Shown here in pieces: positions 1 to 7,121 of a stretch of 8,378 nt of DNA. The notes under the pieces are model-generated. The model was not told the origin of the DNA and ran no database searches. It worked only from the letters and a program-made list of their open reading frames with translations. The position numbers and the translations under genes were made by a program. Origin of the DNA: an uncultured Coriobacteriales bacterium (GTDB taxonomy: Bacteria; Actinomycetota; Coriobacteriia; Coriobacteriales; UMGS124); NCBI GenBank assembly GCA_903789505.1, contig CAIFEU010000116.1, positions 1 through 8,378 on the forward strand, read 5' to 3'. How positions within the stretch are numbered: position 1 is the stretch's first letter; every line of letters begins with the position of its first letter.

Positions 1-1
1 G

Positions 2-562
2 TTCGACCCGGGCTCTTGGACCATCGTGAGCGCCAACGACGAGCTGCGCATGAGCGAGGACTACGGCTATCACACCGAAATCGCCGACCTCCTCGCCGCC
101 AACGAGTACGGGCTTGACGATGACGGCGACATCGAGACCAGGCTCGAGCCCTGTCAGATTCCCACGCAGCACGTGTTCTTCTTCTGCGAGAAGTACGTGA
201 CCTACAGCGTCCAGGGCCAGGGCGCCTGGGTGAGCCCCCAGGCAGCCTGCGCGGCGCTGCCGGACACGAAGGACATCGGCGTGTACAAGGACCAGAAGCG
301 CCTAGTGGAGATGGCACGCATGTTCTACTGGCTCCAGGAGCTGCGCCGCCGCTATCCGCTCGAGGTTCACGTGTTCTACGAGGATGACGAATTCGTCTGC
401 TACGAGCTTGACCAGCCCGCCTCGAGCCCCCTCAACCTCGCGTTCGACTACGGTTACAACGGATACTCCGCCCTGGCGGCCCAGGCGGATGCGTCTCAGG
501 ACGGAGAGCGATGGCAGTCGGGGTCGAACGAAGCGGGCCAGAGCGCGGCGGGGGAGGCGTGA
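2..562 (+). CDS. Unidentified acidic protein, C-terminal part (5'-truncated by window edge)
   Basis: The reading frame is open from the first bases of the window to a TGA at 560-562. A GTG at 26 could serve as a start, but it has no Shine-Dalgarno sequence in front of it and the frame continues upstream through FDPGSWTI, so the gene most likely begins before the window. The visible 187 residues are acidic and rich in aromatics, with phrases such as HVFFFCEKYVTYS, MFYWLQELRRRYPLEVHVFY and EDDEFVCYEL, followed by a Gly/Ala/Ser/Gln-rich hydrophilic end. No membrane segment or catalytic motif is visible in this part. It may be the soluble tail of a larger, perhaps membrane, protein of the same exopolysaccharide operon, but I do not recognise the family. 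Its stop lies 2 nt before the next start codon, which indicates translational coupling and a shared role. Confidence 0.75.
   Translation, partial: FDPGSWTIVSANDELRMSEDYGYHTEIADLLAANEYGLDDDGDIETRLEPCQIPTQHVFFFCEKYVTYSVQGQGAWVSPQAACAALPDTKDIGVYKDQKRLVEMARMFYWLQELRRRYPLEVHVFYEDDEFVCYELDQPASSPLNLAFDYGYNGYSALAAQADASQDGERWQSGSNEAGQSAAGEA
550..557 (+). promoter_or_regulatory. Ribosome binding site for the DUF2194 gene
   Basis: The purine run GGGGGAGG lies 7 nt before the ATG at 565. It decides the start in favour of 565 over the in-frame ATG at 511, which would add 18 residues of Gly/Arg-rich sequence overlapping the upstream gene and would push the membrane anchor away from the N-terminus. Confidence 0.6.
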
Positions 563-564
563 GG

Positions 565-2678
565 ATGCTGGGGCTGGGAAGCACGAGACGCCACGCCAGG
601 CGGCACACGTTCCTGACGATCCTCTCCCTGATGCTGGTCATCACCGTGCTGTTCGCCTTCTTCACCATGGCGCATGGCATGGGCACGGGATATCTGCAGA
701 ACGGCCCCGCCGAAGGCTCCGGCAAGGTCTATGGGCGCACGCTCGCGAGCGCCGGCGCGGATGCGCCGCGTTCGGACGACGCCATGGGGTCCGCGGCGGC
801 GTCGGCCGACGCGGGCTCCTGCGCCTCCTCGCCGTCCCTGGGCGCCAGCGCAGGAGCCCCCCAGGGGCAGGGTGTGCCGACCGCGCTGACCGAGGCGGTG
901 GAGCATGCCTACGGCGTCGCCCCGGCGATGGTTGCCTCCGCGCCCAGCGACGTCGTGTTCATCGGCGACCTGGCGACCAGCTCCCATGCCAGCGCCGTAG
1001 TGTGGTGGTCGTACTACTCCAAGCGCTCGCTCTCCAGCTACGCGTCGGTTCGGGCTGGACCGATGCCGTCGCGGCGGGGAACGTCCATGCCAGCGAATGC
1101 CAGGTCATCGTCGTGGACCCTGCGGTGCTCTCCTGGGACGAGGCGGACATGGACGCGATTGACGCGATCAAGGACTCCGGCACGGCCCTGGTATTCTGCG
1201 ACGTCCCCGACGTCGAGCTGCTCAAGGCGCGTCCCGACGTGTGCGCGGTCCTGGGAATCTCCGGGGTGCGCCAGGACAGCGTCGAGCTCACGGGACTGCA
1301 CCTTTTCGAGGGGCTGCTGTGGGGCAAGGAGCGGGTGTGGGGCGACGCGGCAGGCGAAGATTCCGACATGCTGGACGGCGTGGACCTTGACGTCGCCTGG
1401 TACGATCTGCTCGGGGGTTCCCGCGCGTTCCTGCGGGGGACCGTCGACATCGACGAGCACCCCGAGGCGTACGGGCATGACGAGCTGACGCCCCCGCTGG
1501 TGTGGCGCTACTCCGACGGCCGCGACATGACGTTCGTCGTGCAGGGCGGGTACCTGCAGGGAGTGCTCGGGATGGGGCTGCTCAGCGGGTTTGTGGGGCA
1601 GCTGGGCACCTACAGCGTCTATCCGATCGTCAACGCGCAGACGCTGGCGATCAACGGCTTCCCCGACGTCGCGGACGAGAACCCCGCGACCATGAGCGAC
1701 CTGTACTGGCGCACCTCCACCCAGGTGCAGCGTGACATCGTGATGGGCTCGCTGCAGACGATGCTGTCCTACCCCGACCAGACCGCGACCTTCTTTCTCT
1801 CGCCCGCGCTGGGCGGGGCGTCATCGTCGTCCGGGGAGGGAGGCTCCTCCGGGGGCGACGGGGACGCCTCCGTCGTCGACTACTACCTGCGCGCGGCCGA
1901 CGACCTCTCCTCCGAGGTGGGCGTGACGTTGGACACGGTCTCCGCCCAGGCAGGAGACGTCGCCTGCGCCGCAGCGAAGCTCGACGCGGGGACGGCTGCG
2001 GTTTCTGATGCCACTGGGGGAGGCTATGAGGTGGCGTCGGCGTTCGCGAGCGACGAGAGCGCCGCGCTGGACGCCCTCGCGCAGGATGGCGCCGATTCTG
2101 CCTCGTCCCAGGTGCGCACGCTCGTTACCGCAGGCGACATCGACGCCGACGACTCGCCGGTCGCGAGCGTGGAAGACGTCGACGGCAGGCCGGTGACGGT
2201 CCAGCGTGCGCTCACCGACTGCCGCACGCTCACCGCCCTGGATGACCTGCGCATGCGCGCGTGCGAGGGTGCGCTGGGGTATGCGGTTTGCGAGTTCGAC
2301 ATGCGCTGGCTCGTGTGGCCGCGGTCCGACGACGACCAGTGGCAGACGGGGTATCGCACGATGCTGGCGAACTACTCCTCGCTCATGGGCTCATCGGACG
2401 GCCTGGAGTCGACGACCGCCAGCGAGTCCGACGCGCGGCTGCGCACGATGCTCGCGATGGGGTACTCGCAGCGCAGGCGGGGCGACGTCGTCACCATCTC
2501 GGTTCGGGACAGGCTGGGTGACGCCTACTTCATGCTGCGCACCAACGGCGAGCGCGTCGTGAGCGTCGACGGGGGAGACTGCGAGCAGGTCCAGGACGGC
2601 TGGTACGTCGTGCGCGCCAGCTCCGACGAGGTCGACGTCACGCTCACCAGCGAGGACTCCTCGGAGGTGAGGGGCTGA
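565..2678 (+). CDS. DUF2194-type membrane-anchored exopolysaccharide protein, apparent frameshift
   Basis: This is one gene read in two frames. The frame of the ATG at 565 carries the start up to about nt 1050; the frame one base back carries the rest to the TGA at 2676-2678. Corrected, it is about 704 residues. The N-terminus is a basic stretch (STRRHARRH) and one hydrophobic segment (TFLTILSLMLVITVLFAFFT), so it is a signal anchor with the bulk outside. An Ala/Ser/Gly-rich spacer follows. Next comes an alpha/beta part (DVVFIGDL, CQVIVVDP, ALVFCDVPD). Then comes a stretch around YPIVNAQTLAINGFPD, which I match from memory to DUF2194, a family found beside pelF/pelG in Gram-positive loci and thought to resemble polysaccharide deacetylases. 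The last ~80 residues look like a beta-rich domain. A Ser/Gly-rich insert lies at about 1816-1866. Function on the exported polymer is inferred. The gene ends 1 nt before pelF. Confidence 0.72.
1020..1057 (+). other. Frame-change zone (-1) inside the DUF2194 gene
   Basis: Up to about 1050 the protein-like frame reads SYYSKRSLSSYASV. From about 1044 the protein-like frame is one base back and reads GSGWTDAVAAGNVHASECQVIVV. Past this zone the first frame turns into Arg/Ser/Thr/Pro-rich shadow sequence and stops at 1486-1488; before it the second frame is Arg-rich shadow. A single missing base would explain it. Adding one G to the GGG at 1052-1054, for example, gives a continuous SVRGWTDAVAAG. 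No X-XXY-YYZ slippery heptamer is visible here, so a sequencing error or genuine indel is more likely than programmed frameshifting. Confidence 0.75.
2663..2674 (+). promoter_or_regulatory. Ribosome binding site for pelF
   Basis: GGAGGTGAGGGG lies inside the last codons of the upstream gene, ending 5 nt before the ATG at 2680. The overlap of this site with the upstream reading frame and the 1-nt intergenic gap support coupled translation. Confidence 0.6.
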
Positions 2679-2679
2679 C

Positions 2680-4401
2680 ATGAGGATATGCATCGTCGCC
2701 GAGGGCTGCTACCCCTACGTGGTGGGAGGGGTGTCGAGCTGGGTCCACAACCTCATCCGCGCCTTCCCAGCCCACGAGTTCGTCGTGCTCGCAATCGTCG
2801 CCGACCGCTCCCTGCGCGGCAAGTTCGTCTACGAGCTGCCCGACAACGTGGTCGAGGTCCGCGAGGTGTACCTGCAGGACGTCGACTGGAGCCCGCGCCG
2901 CCGGCGGCGCAGCCGTCGCGAGCTGGGCAAGGAGGACTACGAGATTCTCAAGAGCCTGCTGCTGAACCGCGACGTGAGGTGGTTCTCGCTGTTCGACCTG
3001 TTCCGCGACGACCGCATCTCCGTCAACGACGTGCTGATGGGCGAGGGGTTCATGGACGCCGCGCGCGAAGTCTACGAGGCTCGCAGGGAACGCATCCCGT
3101 ACTCCGACTACCTGTGGACGGTCCGGTCCATCTACCTGCCCCTGTTCCTGGTGCTCAAGACCGACATCCCCAAGGCCGACCTGTACCACTGCGTCGCCAC
3201 GGGGTACGCCGGCGTGCTCGGTAGCATGGCAAAGGCGCTGTACGGGTGCAAGCTGCTCGTCTCGGAGCATGGGCTGTACACCCGCGAGCGCGAGGAGGAG
3301 CTGATCAAGGCGACCTGGGTGCAGCAGGTCTACAAGGACATCTGGGTCGAGCAGTTCCGCAAGATGTCGACGCTCGCCTACACCTACGCGGACAAGGTCA
3401 CGAGCCTGTTCGCCCACAGCCGCGACCTGCAGGTCGAGATGGGCTGTCCCGCCGAGAAGACGCAGGTGACGCCCAACGGCGTCGATCCCGCGCGCTTCGA
3501 GGGCCTCCCGGGCAAGCGCCCCGAGGAGGAGGGGCTGGTCAACGTCGGCGCCGTCGTGCGTGTCACGCCGATCAAGGATGTCAAGACGCTGATAAACGCC
3601 TTCTACTTCGCGCACATGCGCGAGGGTCGCCTCCGCCTGTGGATCATGGGCCCCGTCGACGAGGACCCGGATTACTTCGAGGAGTGCCAGGACCTGATCG
3701 AGGCGCTGGGAGCCACCGACATCGAGTTCACCGGCCGCATCGACGTGACCCAGTGGCTCGGGCGCATGGACATGTGCGTGCTGACGAGCCTGAGCGAGGG
3801 GCAGCCGCTCTCAATCCTGGAGAGCTTCGCCGCGCACAAGCCCGTCATCGCCACCGACGTCGGCAACTGCAGGGGGCTGCTGTACGGAGAGGAGGGGGAC
3901 GACCTGGGTGCCGCCGGCGTCCTCACGCACATCATGGACGTGCAGGAGATTTCGGACGCGATGGTGGACCTCGCGCGCGACGAGGAGCTGCGTGCCCGCA
4001 TGGGCGAGGTCGGTCACGAGCGCATGATGCGCCGCTATCGCTACGACCAGATGGTCGAAACCTACGCGCGCATCTACCGCACCTTCTCGGATGAGCTCGG
4101 GCTGTCCTGGCCCGACGATGGTCCCTCTGGTCGGGATGACTCCGGACCTGTCCGGGATGTGGAGCGAGATGGTGGGCCCGCGAGCTCCCCCGATGGGAGT
4201 GAGGGCGGATGCTCCGACCATGACAGAGCCTCTGACCAGGTTGATTCCGCTAAGCTTAACACTAAACAGGAGGTTTATACATCTGGCATGGGCAACCATG
4301 AACAATGTCATAAACCTGTAGTTAAAAGTGACGGTGACGCTCAACCGGGACTTGATGGTCGAGGTGGCGGAAGCGAGGCGGGCGACTCATGGCGGGCATA
4401 G
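2680..4401 (+). CDS. pelF: PelF-type GT4 glycosyltransferase with C-terminal extension
   Basis: This is a cytoplasmic GT-B fold glycosyltransferase of family GT4, most like PelF, the UDP-sugar-dependent polymerase of the Pel exopolysaccharide pathway. Visible family marks are the N-terminal glycine loop YVVGGVSSWVHNLI (G16, G17), SEHGLYTREREEEL around H197, NGVD at N266, the sugar-nucleotide binding segment VRVTPIKDVKTLI with R294 and K299, the EX7E motif SEGQPLSILE (E373 and E381), and DVGNCRGLL after it. The long first domain with a helical insert (about residues 70-180) is typical of PelF. The family-like part ends near residue 480 (SDELGLSWPDDG). A further ~95 residues are polar, Gly/Ser/Asp-rich and without recognisable domain, and their DNA includes an AT-rich palindromic pocket. 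The stop overlaps the pelG start by 13 nt. The GT4/PelF call is firm; the exact donor sugar is not readable. Confidence 0.93.
   Translation: MRICIVAEGCYPYVVGGVSSWVHNLIRAFPAHEFVVLAIVADRSLRGKFVYELPDNVVEVREVYLQDVDWSPRRRRRSRRELGKEDYEILKSLLLNRDVRWFSLFDLFRDDRISVNDVLMGEGFMDAAREVYEARRERIPYSDYLWTVRSIYLPLFLVLKTDIPKADLYHCVATGYAGVLGSMAKALYGCKLLVSEHGLYTREREEELIKATWVQQVYKDIWVEQFRKMSTLAYTYADKVTSLFAHSRDLQVEMGCPAEKTQVTPNGVDPARFEGLPGKRPEEEGLVNVGAVVRVTPIKDVKTLINAFYFAHMREGRLRLWIMGPVDEDPDYFEECQDLIEALGATDIEFTGRIDVTQWLGRMDMCVLTSLSEGQPLSILESFAAHKPVIATDVGNCRGLLYGEEGDDLGAAGVLTHIMDVQEISDAMVDLARDEELRARMGEVGHERMMRRYRYDQMVETYARIYRTFSDELGLSWPDDGPSGRDDSGPVRDVERDGGPASSPDGSEGGCSDHDRASDQVDSAKLNTKQEVYTSGMGNHEQCHKPVVKSDGDAQPGLDGRGGGSEAGDSWRA
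4142..4199 (+). repeat. Two short GC-rich inverted repeats in the pelF tail
   Basis: CCGGA (4142-4146) pairs with TCCGG (4151-4155) over a 4-nt loop, and CTCCC (4185-4189) pairs with GGGAG (4195-4199) over a 5-nt loop. Neither is followed by a T-run, so they are not intrinsic terminators. In GC-rich coding DNA, 5-bp stems also arise by chance, so this is only a weak mark of structure ahead of the larger hairpin at 4271. Confidence 0.25.
4268..4273 (+). promoter_or_regulatory. Orphan perfect Shine-Dalgarno (AGGAGG)
   Basis: AGGAGG is the best anti-16S match in the window, yet it is not placed correctly for any large gene. The nearest ATGs downstream are at 4288 (14 nt away, in the pelF frame, giving a 37-residue peptide to 4401) and 4298 (24 nt away, giving the 7-residue MNNVINL to the TAG at 4319-4321). 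Its second half is the 5' arm of the hairpin at 4271-4317, so it could be masked when the RNA folds. Confidence 0.45.
4271..4317 (+). promoter_or_regulatory. Long imperfect hairpin with GCAA tetraloop (putative RNA element or palindromic repeat)
   Basis: Pairing can be followed base by base. AGGTTTAT (4271-4278) pairs with ATAAACCT (4310-4317). After a bulged C4309, ACAT (4279-4282) pairs with ATGT (4305-4308). After a bulged C4283, TG (4284-4285) pairs with CA (4303-4304). After a small internal loop (G4286 / A4301 A4302), CATGG (4287-4291) pairs with CCATG (4296-4300) around a GCAA loop (4292-4295), which is of the GNRA type. This is 19 Watson-Crick pairs in 47 nt. The stem covers half of the AGGAGG and both ATG codons at 4288 and 4298. 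I matched it to no known riboswitch; it lacks c-di-GMP-I consensus elements. Whether it acts as RNA, or is a repeat copied elsewhere in the genome, is open. Confidence 0.5.
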
Positions 4402-7121
4402 GCATCAGGCTCTCGCGGTTCTTCGACCGCAAGACGATCGGCATGAACGTCGTGGGCTACGCGTACAGCGTCAACTCGACGATCATGCCGGTGCTCGTCG
4501 TGATGGCCTTCCTGCTTCTGATGGCCCAGACGCTGGGCGTCTCCACGGTGGGTTACCGCGACCGCGAACTCTTCTCGTGCACCGTCCTGTACATCTTCAT
4601 CTTTGGCCTGCTGACCGTCAGCCCCATCAACGCGTGCCTCTCGCGCTACATGTCAGACGTCATCTTCGAGGAGCGTTACGACGACATTCGCCCGTGCTTC
4701 TCGGTGGGGCTCTTCATCGAGGCGTGCCTGACCGCGGTCCTCGGAGTCCCGTTCTGCCTGTGGGAGTGCCTGGTGGGTGGCGTCGGGCCCCTGTACGTGT
4801 TCACCGGGTACTTCGGGTACGCAAGCCTGGTGCTGGTGTTCTACACGATGATCTTCCTCTCCATCTGCAAGGACTACGGCAAGATATCGCTGTTCTTCCT
4901 GGTTGGGATGGTCATCGCCTACGGGCTCGCTGCGCTCCTGATCCATCTGGGGGCGTCCGGTCGCATGCACTGCATCCTGATCGGCTTCACCGTGGGGTTC
5001 GCGATCACGGCGTCGCTCGAGACGGCGCAGGTCGTACGCTACTTCCCGGCCAACTCGCGGCGCTATCGCCCCTTCCTGTCCTACCTGCGAAGGTACCGCT
5101 CGCTGGTGCTGGGTAACTTCCTGTACACGCTGGGGCTGTTCGTGCACAACTTCGTCTTCTGGCACGCCGCCGACGCGATGGTCGTGGCCGACACGTTCGT
5201 GTGCAACCAGCCCTACGACATGGCGACGTGCCTGGCGATGTTCACGAGCCTGTCCACCAGCACGATCTTCATCTCGCTCATCGAGATGCACTTCTCGGGC
5301 CGATACCGTGGCTACTTCAACGCGGTCATCGGCGGCAGCCTCGCCCAGATCAAGAAGGCCAAGTTGCGCATGTTCTCCCAGCTCGACGACGAGATCGTCC
5401 GCATCAGCCAGGTGCAGTTCATCATCTCGCTCGTCGTGTTCCTGCTCTTCTGCTCCTTTGCGCCGCGGCTGGGCGTCACCAACCTCGAGATGGACATATA
5501 CCGGCTGCTCGCCGCCGCGTACTTCATCGCCTTCCTGATGTACGCCAACATCGTGATGCTGTACTACTACTCGGACAACGCGGGGCTGCTCATGACCACG
5601 GCGACGTTCTGCGTCTTGACGCTCGTCGTCTCCCTGTGGTCGCGCACGCTCGACCCTGCCTGGTACGGCGTGGGAATGTGGGCGGGGGCGCTCGCGGGCT
5701 GGGTGGTTTCGTACGCGCGACTGCGCTGGGTCGAGCGTCACCTGGACCAGATCGTGTTCTGCCAGGGCGACCTGATCGAGCGGGGCGCAGGGAAGCCCCC
5801 CTCGCCGGTGGTGTACGCGCGGAGGCAGACGGAGGAGAAGGTGCCGGCTGTCCCGCGCCGCAGGGTTCTCGTCGTGATGAACACGATGGGCAGGGCGGGC
5901 GCGGAGACCTCGCTGCTCTCCCTGCTGCGCGCTCTGTCAGCGCGGCCAGACCTGGAGGTGAGCCTGTACGTGCTCACCGGCCAGGGCGAGCTCATGACCC
6001 GCGTCCCGCAGGGCGTGCACCTGCTCAACGGCGAGAGCTACAGCAGGGAGAGCGTATACTCCCCCCGCGGGCGCCGACAGCTCGCCTCGACGGTTGCGCT
6101 GAGCACGCTGCGGCACGCATCGGGCTTGCGCAACCTGGGGTACCTCGTCGCGAACGGTATCGCCATGCGCCGGGCGGGCGCCGTGGACCACGGCAAGCTC
6201 CTGTGGCGCGTCGTGTCCGACGGTGCCCCGCGCGTCGACGAAGGCGCGCCCTACGACCTCGCGATTGCGTACATCGAGGGAGGGTCGACCTACTTCGTGG
6301 CGGACCACGTGCGCGCCAGACGCAAGGTCGCGTTCGTCCACATCTCGTTCGACAGGCCCGAGCTGCAGCGCCGGCTCGACGCGGGATGCTACGGGGCGTT
6401 CGACCGCGTCTTCGCCGTCTCCGAGAGCACGCGGGAGAGCTTCTGCGCGTGCTATCCTGAGCTCGCCGACAAGGCCCGCGTCATGGATAACATCCTGGAC
6501 GTCGCCGAGGTCAGGCGTCGCTCCGCCCTGCCGGGGGGATTCCGCGACGACTACGAGGGGCGCCGCATCCTCACTGTGGCACGCCTGATGCCCACCAAGG
6601 CGATCGACATCGCGATCGACGCCCTCGCCCTGCTGCGCGAGGGCGGCGTAGAGGCGCGCTGGTACGTGCTGGGGGAGGGGGAGCTGCGCCCCGAGCTGGA
6701 GCAGCGCGTGCGTCGGCTCGGCCTCCAGGGGGAGTTCGTCTTCCTGGGCTCCTCGGACAACCCCTACCCGTTCATGGCGCAGTGCGACGTGTACGTCCAC
6801 GCCACGCGGGTCGAGGGCCGTAGCATAGCCATGCGCGAGGCCAAGGCCCTGGGCTGTGCGGTCGTCGCCAGCGACATACCCGGCAACCGCGACTCGGTCG
6901 AGGACGGCGTCGACGGCATCCTGTGCCCCCTGACGCCGCAGGGCGTCGCCGAGGCGGTCCGACGCGTCCTGTGCGACCCCGACCTCGCCGCAAGGCTGGG
7001 CGGGACGGCTCGGGAGCGGGCGGACTTGGAGCTTGACCCCGACCTCGACGAGATCCTGCGCCTCGCGGGCGTGGTCGACCAGGCGGGCCGCGGTCGCGAC
7101 GAGGGTGGGGACCGACAATGA
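4389..7121 (+). CDS. pelG: PelG-type polysaccharide exporter fused to a GT4 glycosyltransferase domain
   Basis: Residues 1 to about 470 are a PelG-like integral membrane exporter of the MOP (flippase/Wzx-like) superfamily, with about 12 hydrophobic segments. Typical stretches are IGIRLSRFFDRKTIGM at the N-terminus, SRYMSDVIFEERYDDI after the second segment, and ARLRWVERHLDQIVFCQGDL at the end of the exporter part. A linker of about 20 residues leads to a second module from about residue 490 to 885. This is a complete GT4 glycosyltransferase with GRAGAETSLLSLL, FVHISF, the ARLMPTKAID segment (R732, K737), LGEGELRPELE, and an EX7E motif in EGRSIAMREAK (E809, E817). PelG alone is usually about 450-480 residues, so this 910-residue protein is a fusion. 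The start at 4389 is chosen for the conserved N-terminus and a weak GAGG upstream at 4375-4378. The GT module should face the cytoplasm, giving exporter-tethered sugar transfer. The fusion has no frame break. Confidence 0.92.
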   Translation: MAGIGIRLSRFFDRKTIGMNVVGYAYSVNSTIMPVLVVMAFLLLMAQTLGVSTVGYRDRELFSCTVLYIFIFGLLTVSPINACLSRYMSDVIFEERYDDIRPCFSVGLFIEACLTAVLGVPFCLWECLVGGVGPLYVFTGYFGYASLVLVFYTMIFLSICKDYGKISLFFLVGMVIAYGLAALLIHLGASGRMHCILIGFTVGFAITASLETAQVVRYFPANSRRYRPFLSYLRRYRSLVLGNFLYTLGLFVHNFVFWHAADAMVVADTFVCNQPYDMATCLAMFTSLSTSTIFISLIEMHFSGRYRGYFNAVIGGSLAQIKKAKLRMFSQLDDEIVRISQVQFIISLVVFLLFCSFAPRLGVTNLEMDIYRLLAAAYFIAFLMYANIVMLYYYSDNAGLLMTTATFCVLTLVVSLWSRTLDPAWYGVGMWAGALAGWVVSYARLRWVERHLDQIVFCQGDLIERGAGKPPSPVVYARRQTEEKVPAVPRRRVLVVMNTMGRAGAETSLLSLLRALSARPDLEVSLYVLTGQGELMTRVPQGVHLLNGESYSRESVYSPRGRRQLASTVALSTLRHASGLRNLGYLVANGIAMRRAGAVDHGKLLWRVVSDGAPRVDEGAPYDLAIAYIEGGSTYFVADHVRARRKVAFVHISFDRPELQRRLDAGCYGAFDRVFAVSESTRESFCACYPELADKARVMDNILDVAEVRRRSALPGGFRDDYEGRRILTVARLMPTKAIDIAIDALALLREGGVEARWYVLGEGELRPELEQRVRRLGLQGEFVFLGSSDNPYPFMAQCDVYVHATRVEGRSIAMREAKALGCAVVASDIPGNRDSVEDGVDGILCPLTPQGVAEAVRRVLCDPDLAARLGGTARERADLELDPDLDEILRLAGVVDQAGRGRDEGGDRQ
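7101..7110 (+). promoter_or_regulatory. Ribosome binding site for the DUF4832-type gene
   Basis: GAGGGTGGGG lies 7 nt before the ATG at 7118, inside the last pelG codons. Start and stop share the ATGA at 7118-7121, a usual arrangement for termination-reinitiation coupling. Confidence 0.5.

Larger units (their letters stand above)
4245..4335. other. AT-rich pocket at the pelF/pelG junction
   Basis: Counting 4251-4330 gives 50 A/T of 80 bases, against a clearly GC-rich surround on both sides. The pocket starts with the palindrome TAAGCTTA (4251-4258), contains the long hairpin at 4271-4317, and is bordered by a tandem GTGACG GTGACG (4328-4339). It stays open in the pelF frame, but its codons (AAC ACT AAA, GTA GTT AAA AGT) are unlike those of the neighbouring genes. 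This is compatible with a small inserted element or a selected regulatory RNA. No target-site duplication was identified. Confidence 0.6.

Noticed and set aside
511..564. ATG at 511 as start of the DUF2194 gene
   Set aside because: It would add 18 Gly/Arg-rich residues inside the upstream gene; the GGGGGAGG before 565 and the position of the signal anchor favour 565.
384..1040. The upstream half of the 764-codon open frame that ends at 2678, taken as a single long protein from 384
   Set aside because: Before about 1040 this frame is Arg/Pro-rich shadow sequence overlapping the first gene and the true start of the DUF2194 gene. Only the part after the frame change is protein-like.
1020..1060. 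Programmed -1 ribosomal frameshift
   Set aside because: No slippery heptamer and no convincing downstream stem was found; an indel or a sequencing error is simpler.
4142..4199. Intrinsic terminator between pelF and pelG
   Set aside because: The short GC stems have no T-run after them, and the overlapping genes argue for continuous transcription.
4260..4370. c-di-GMP-I (GEMM) riboswitch, suggested by GGGCAACC and by the Pel context
   Set aside because: The similarity is limited to a few bases around the loop. The paired regions and the tetraloop receptor of that class do not line up, and the element lies inside an open frame.
4328..5116. 262-codon open frame on the + strand
   Set aside because: It is an Arg/Pro/His-rich shadow of the pelG frame, which has clear membrane segments and family motifs over the same bases.
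5201..6460. 419-codon + strand open frame inside pelG
   Set aside because: It is a shadow frame rich in Arg, Pro and His, fully covered by the exporter-GT4 fusion.
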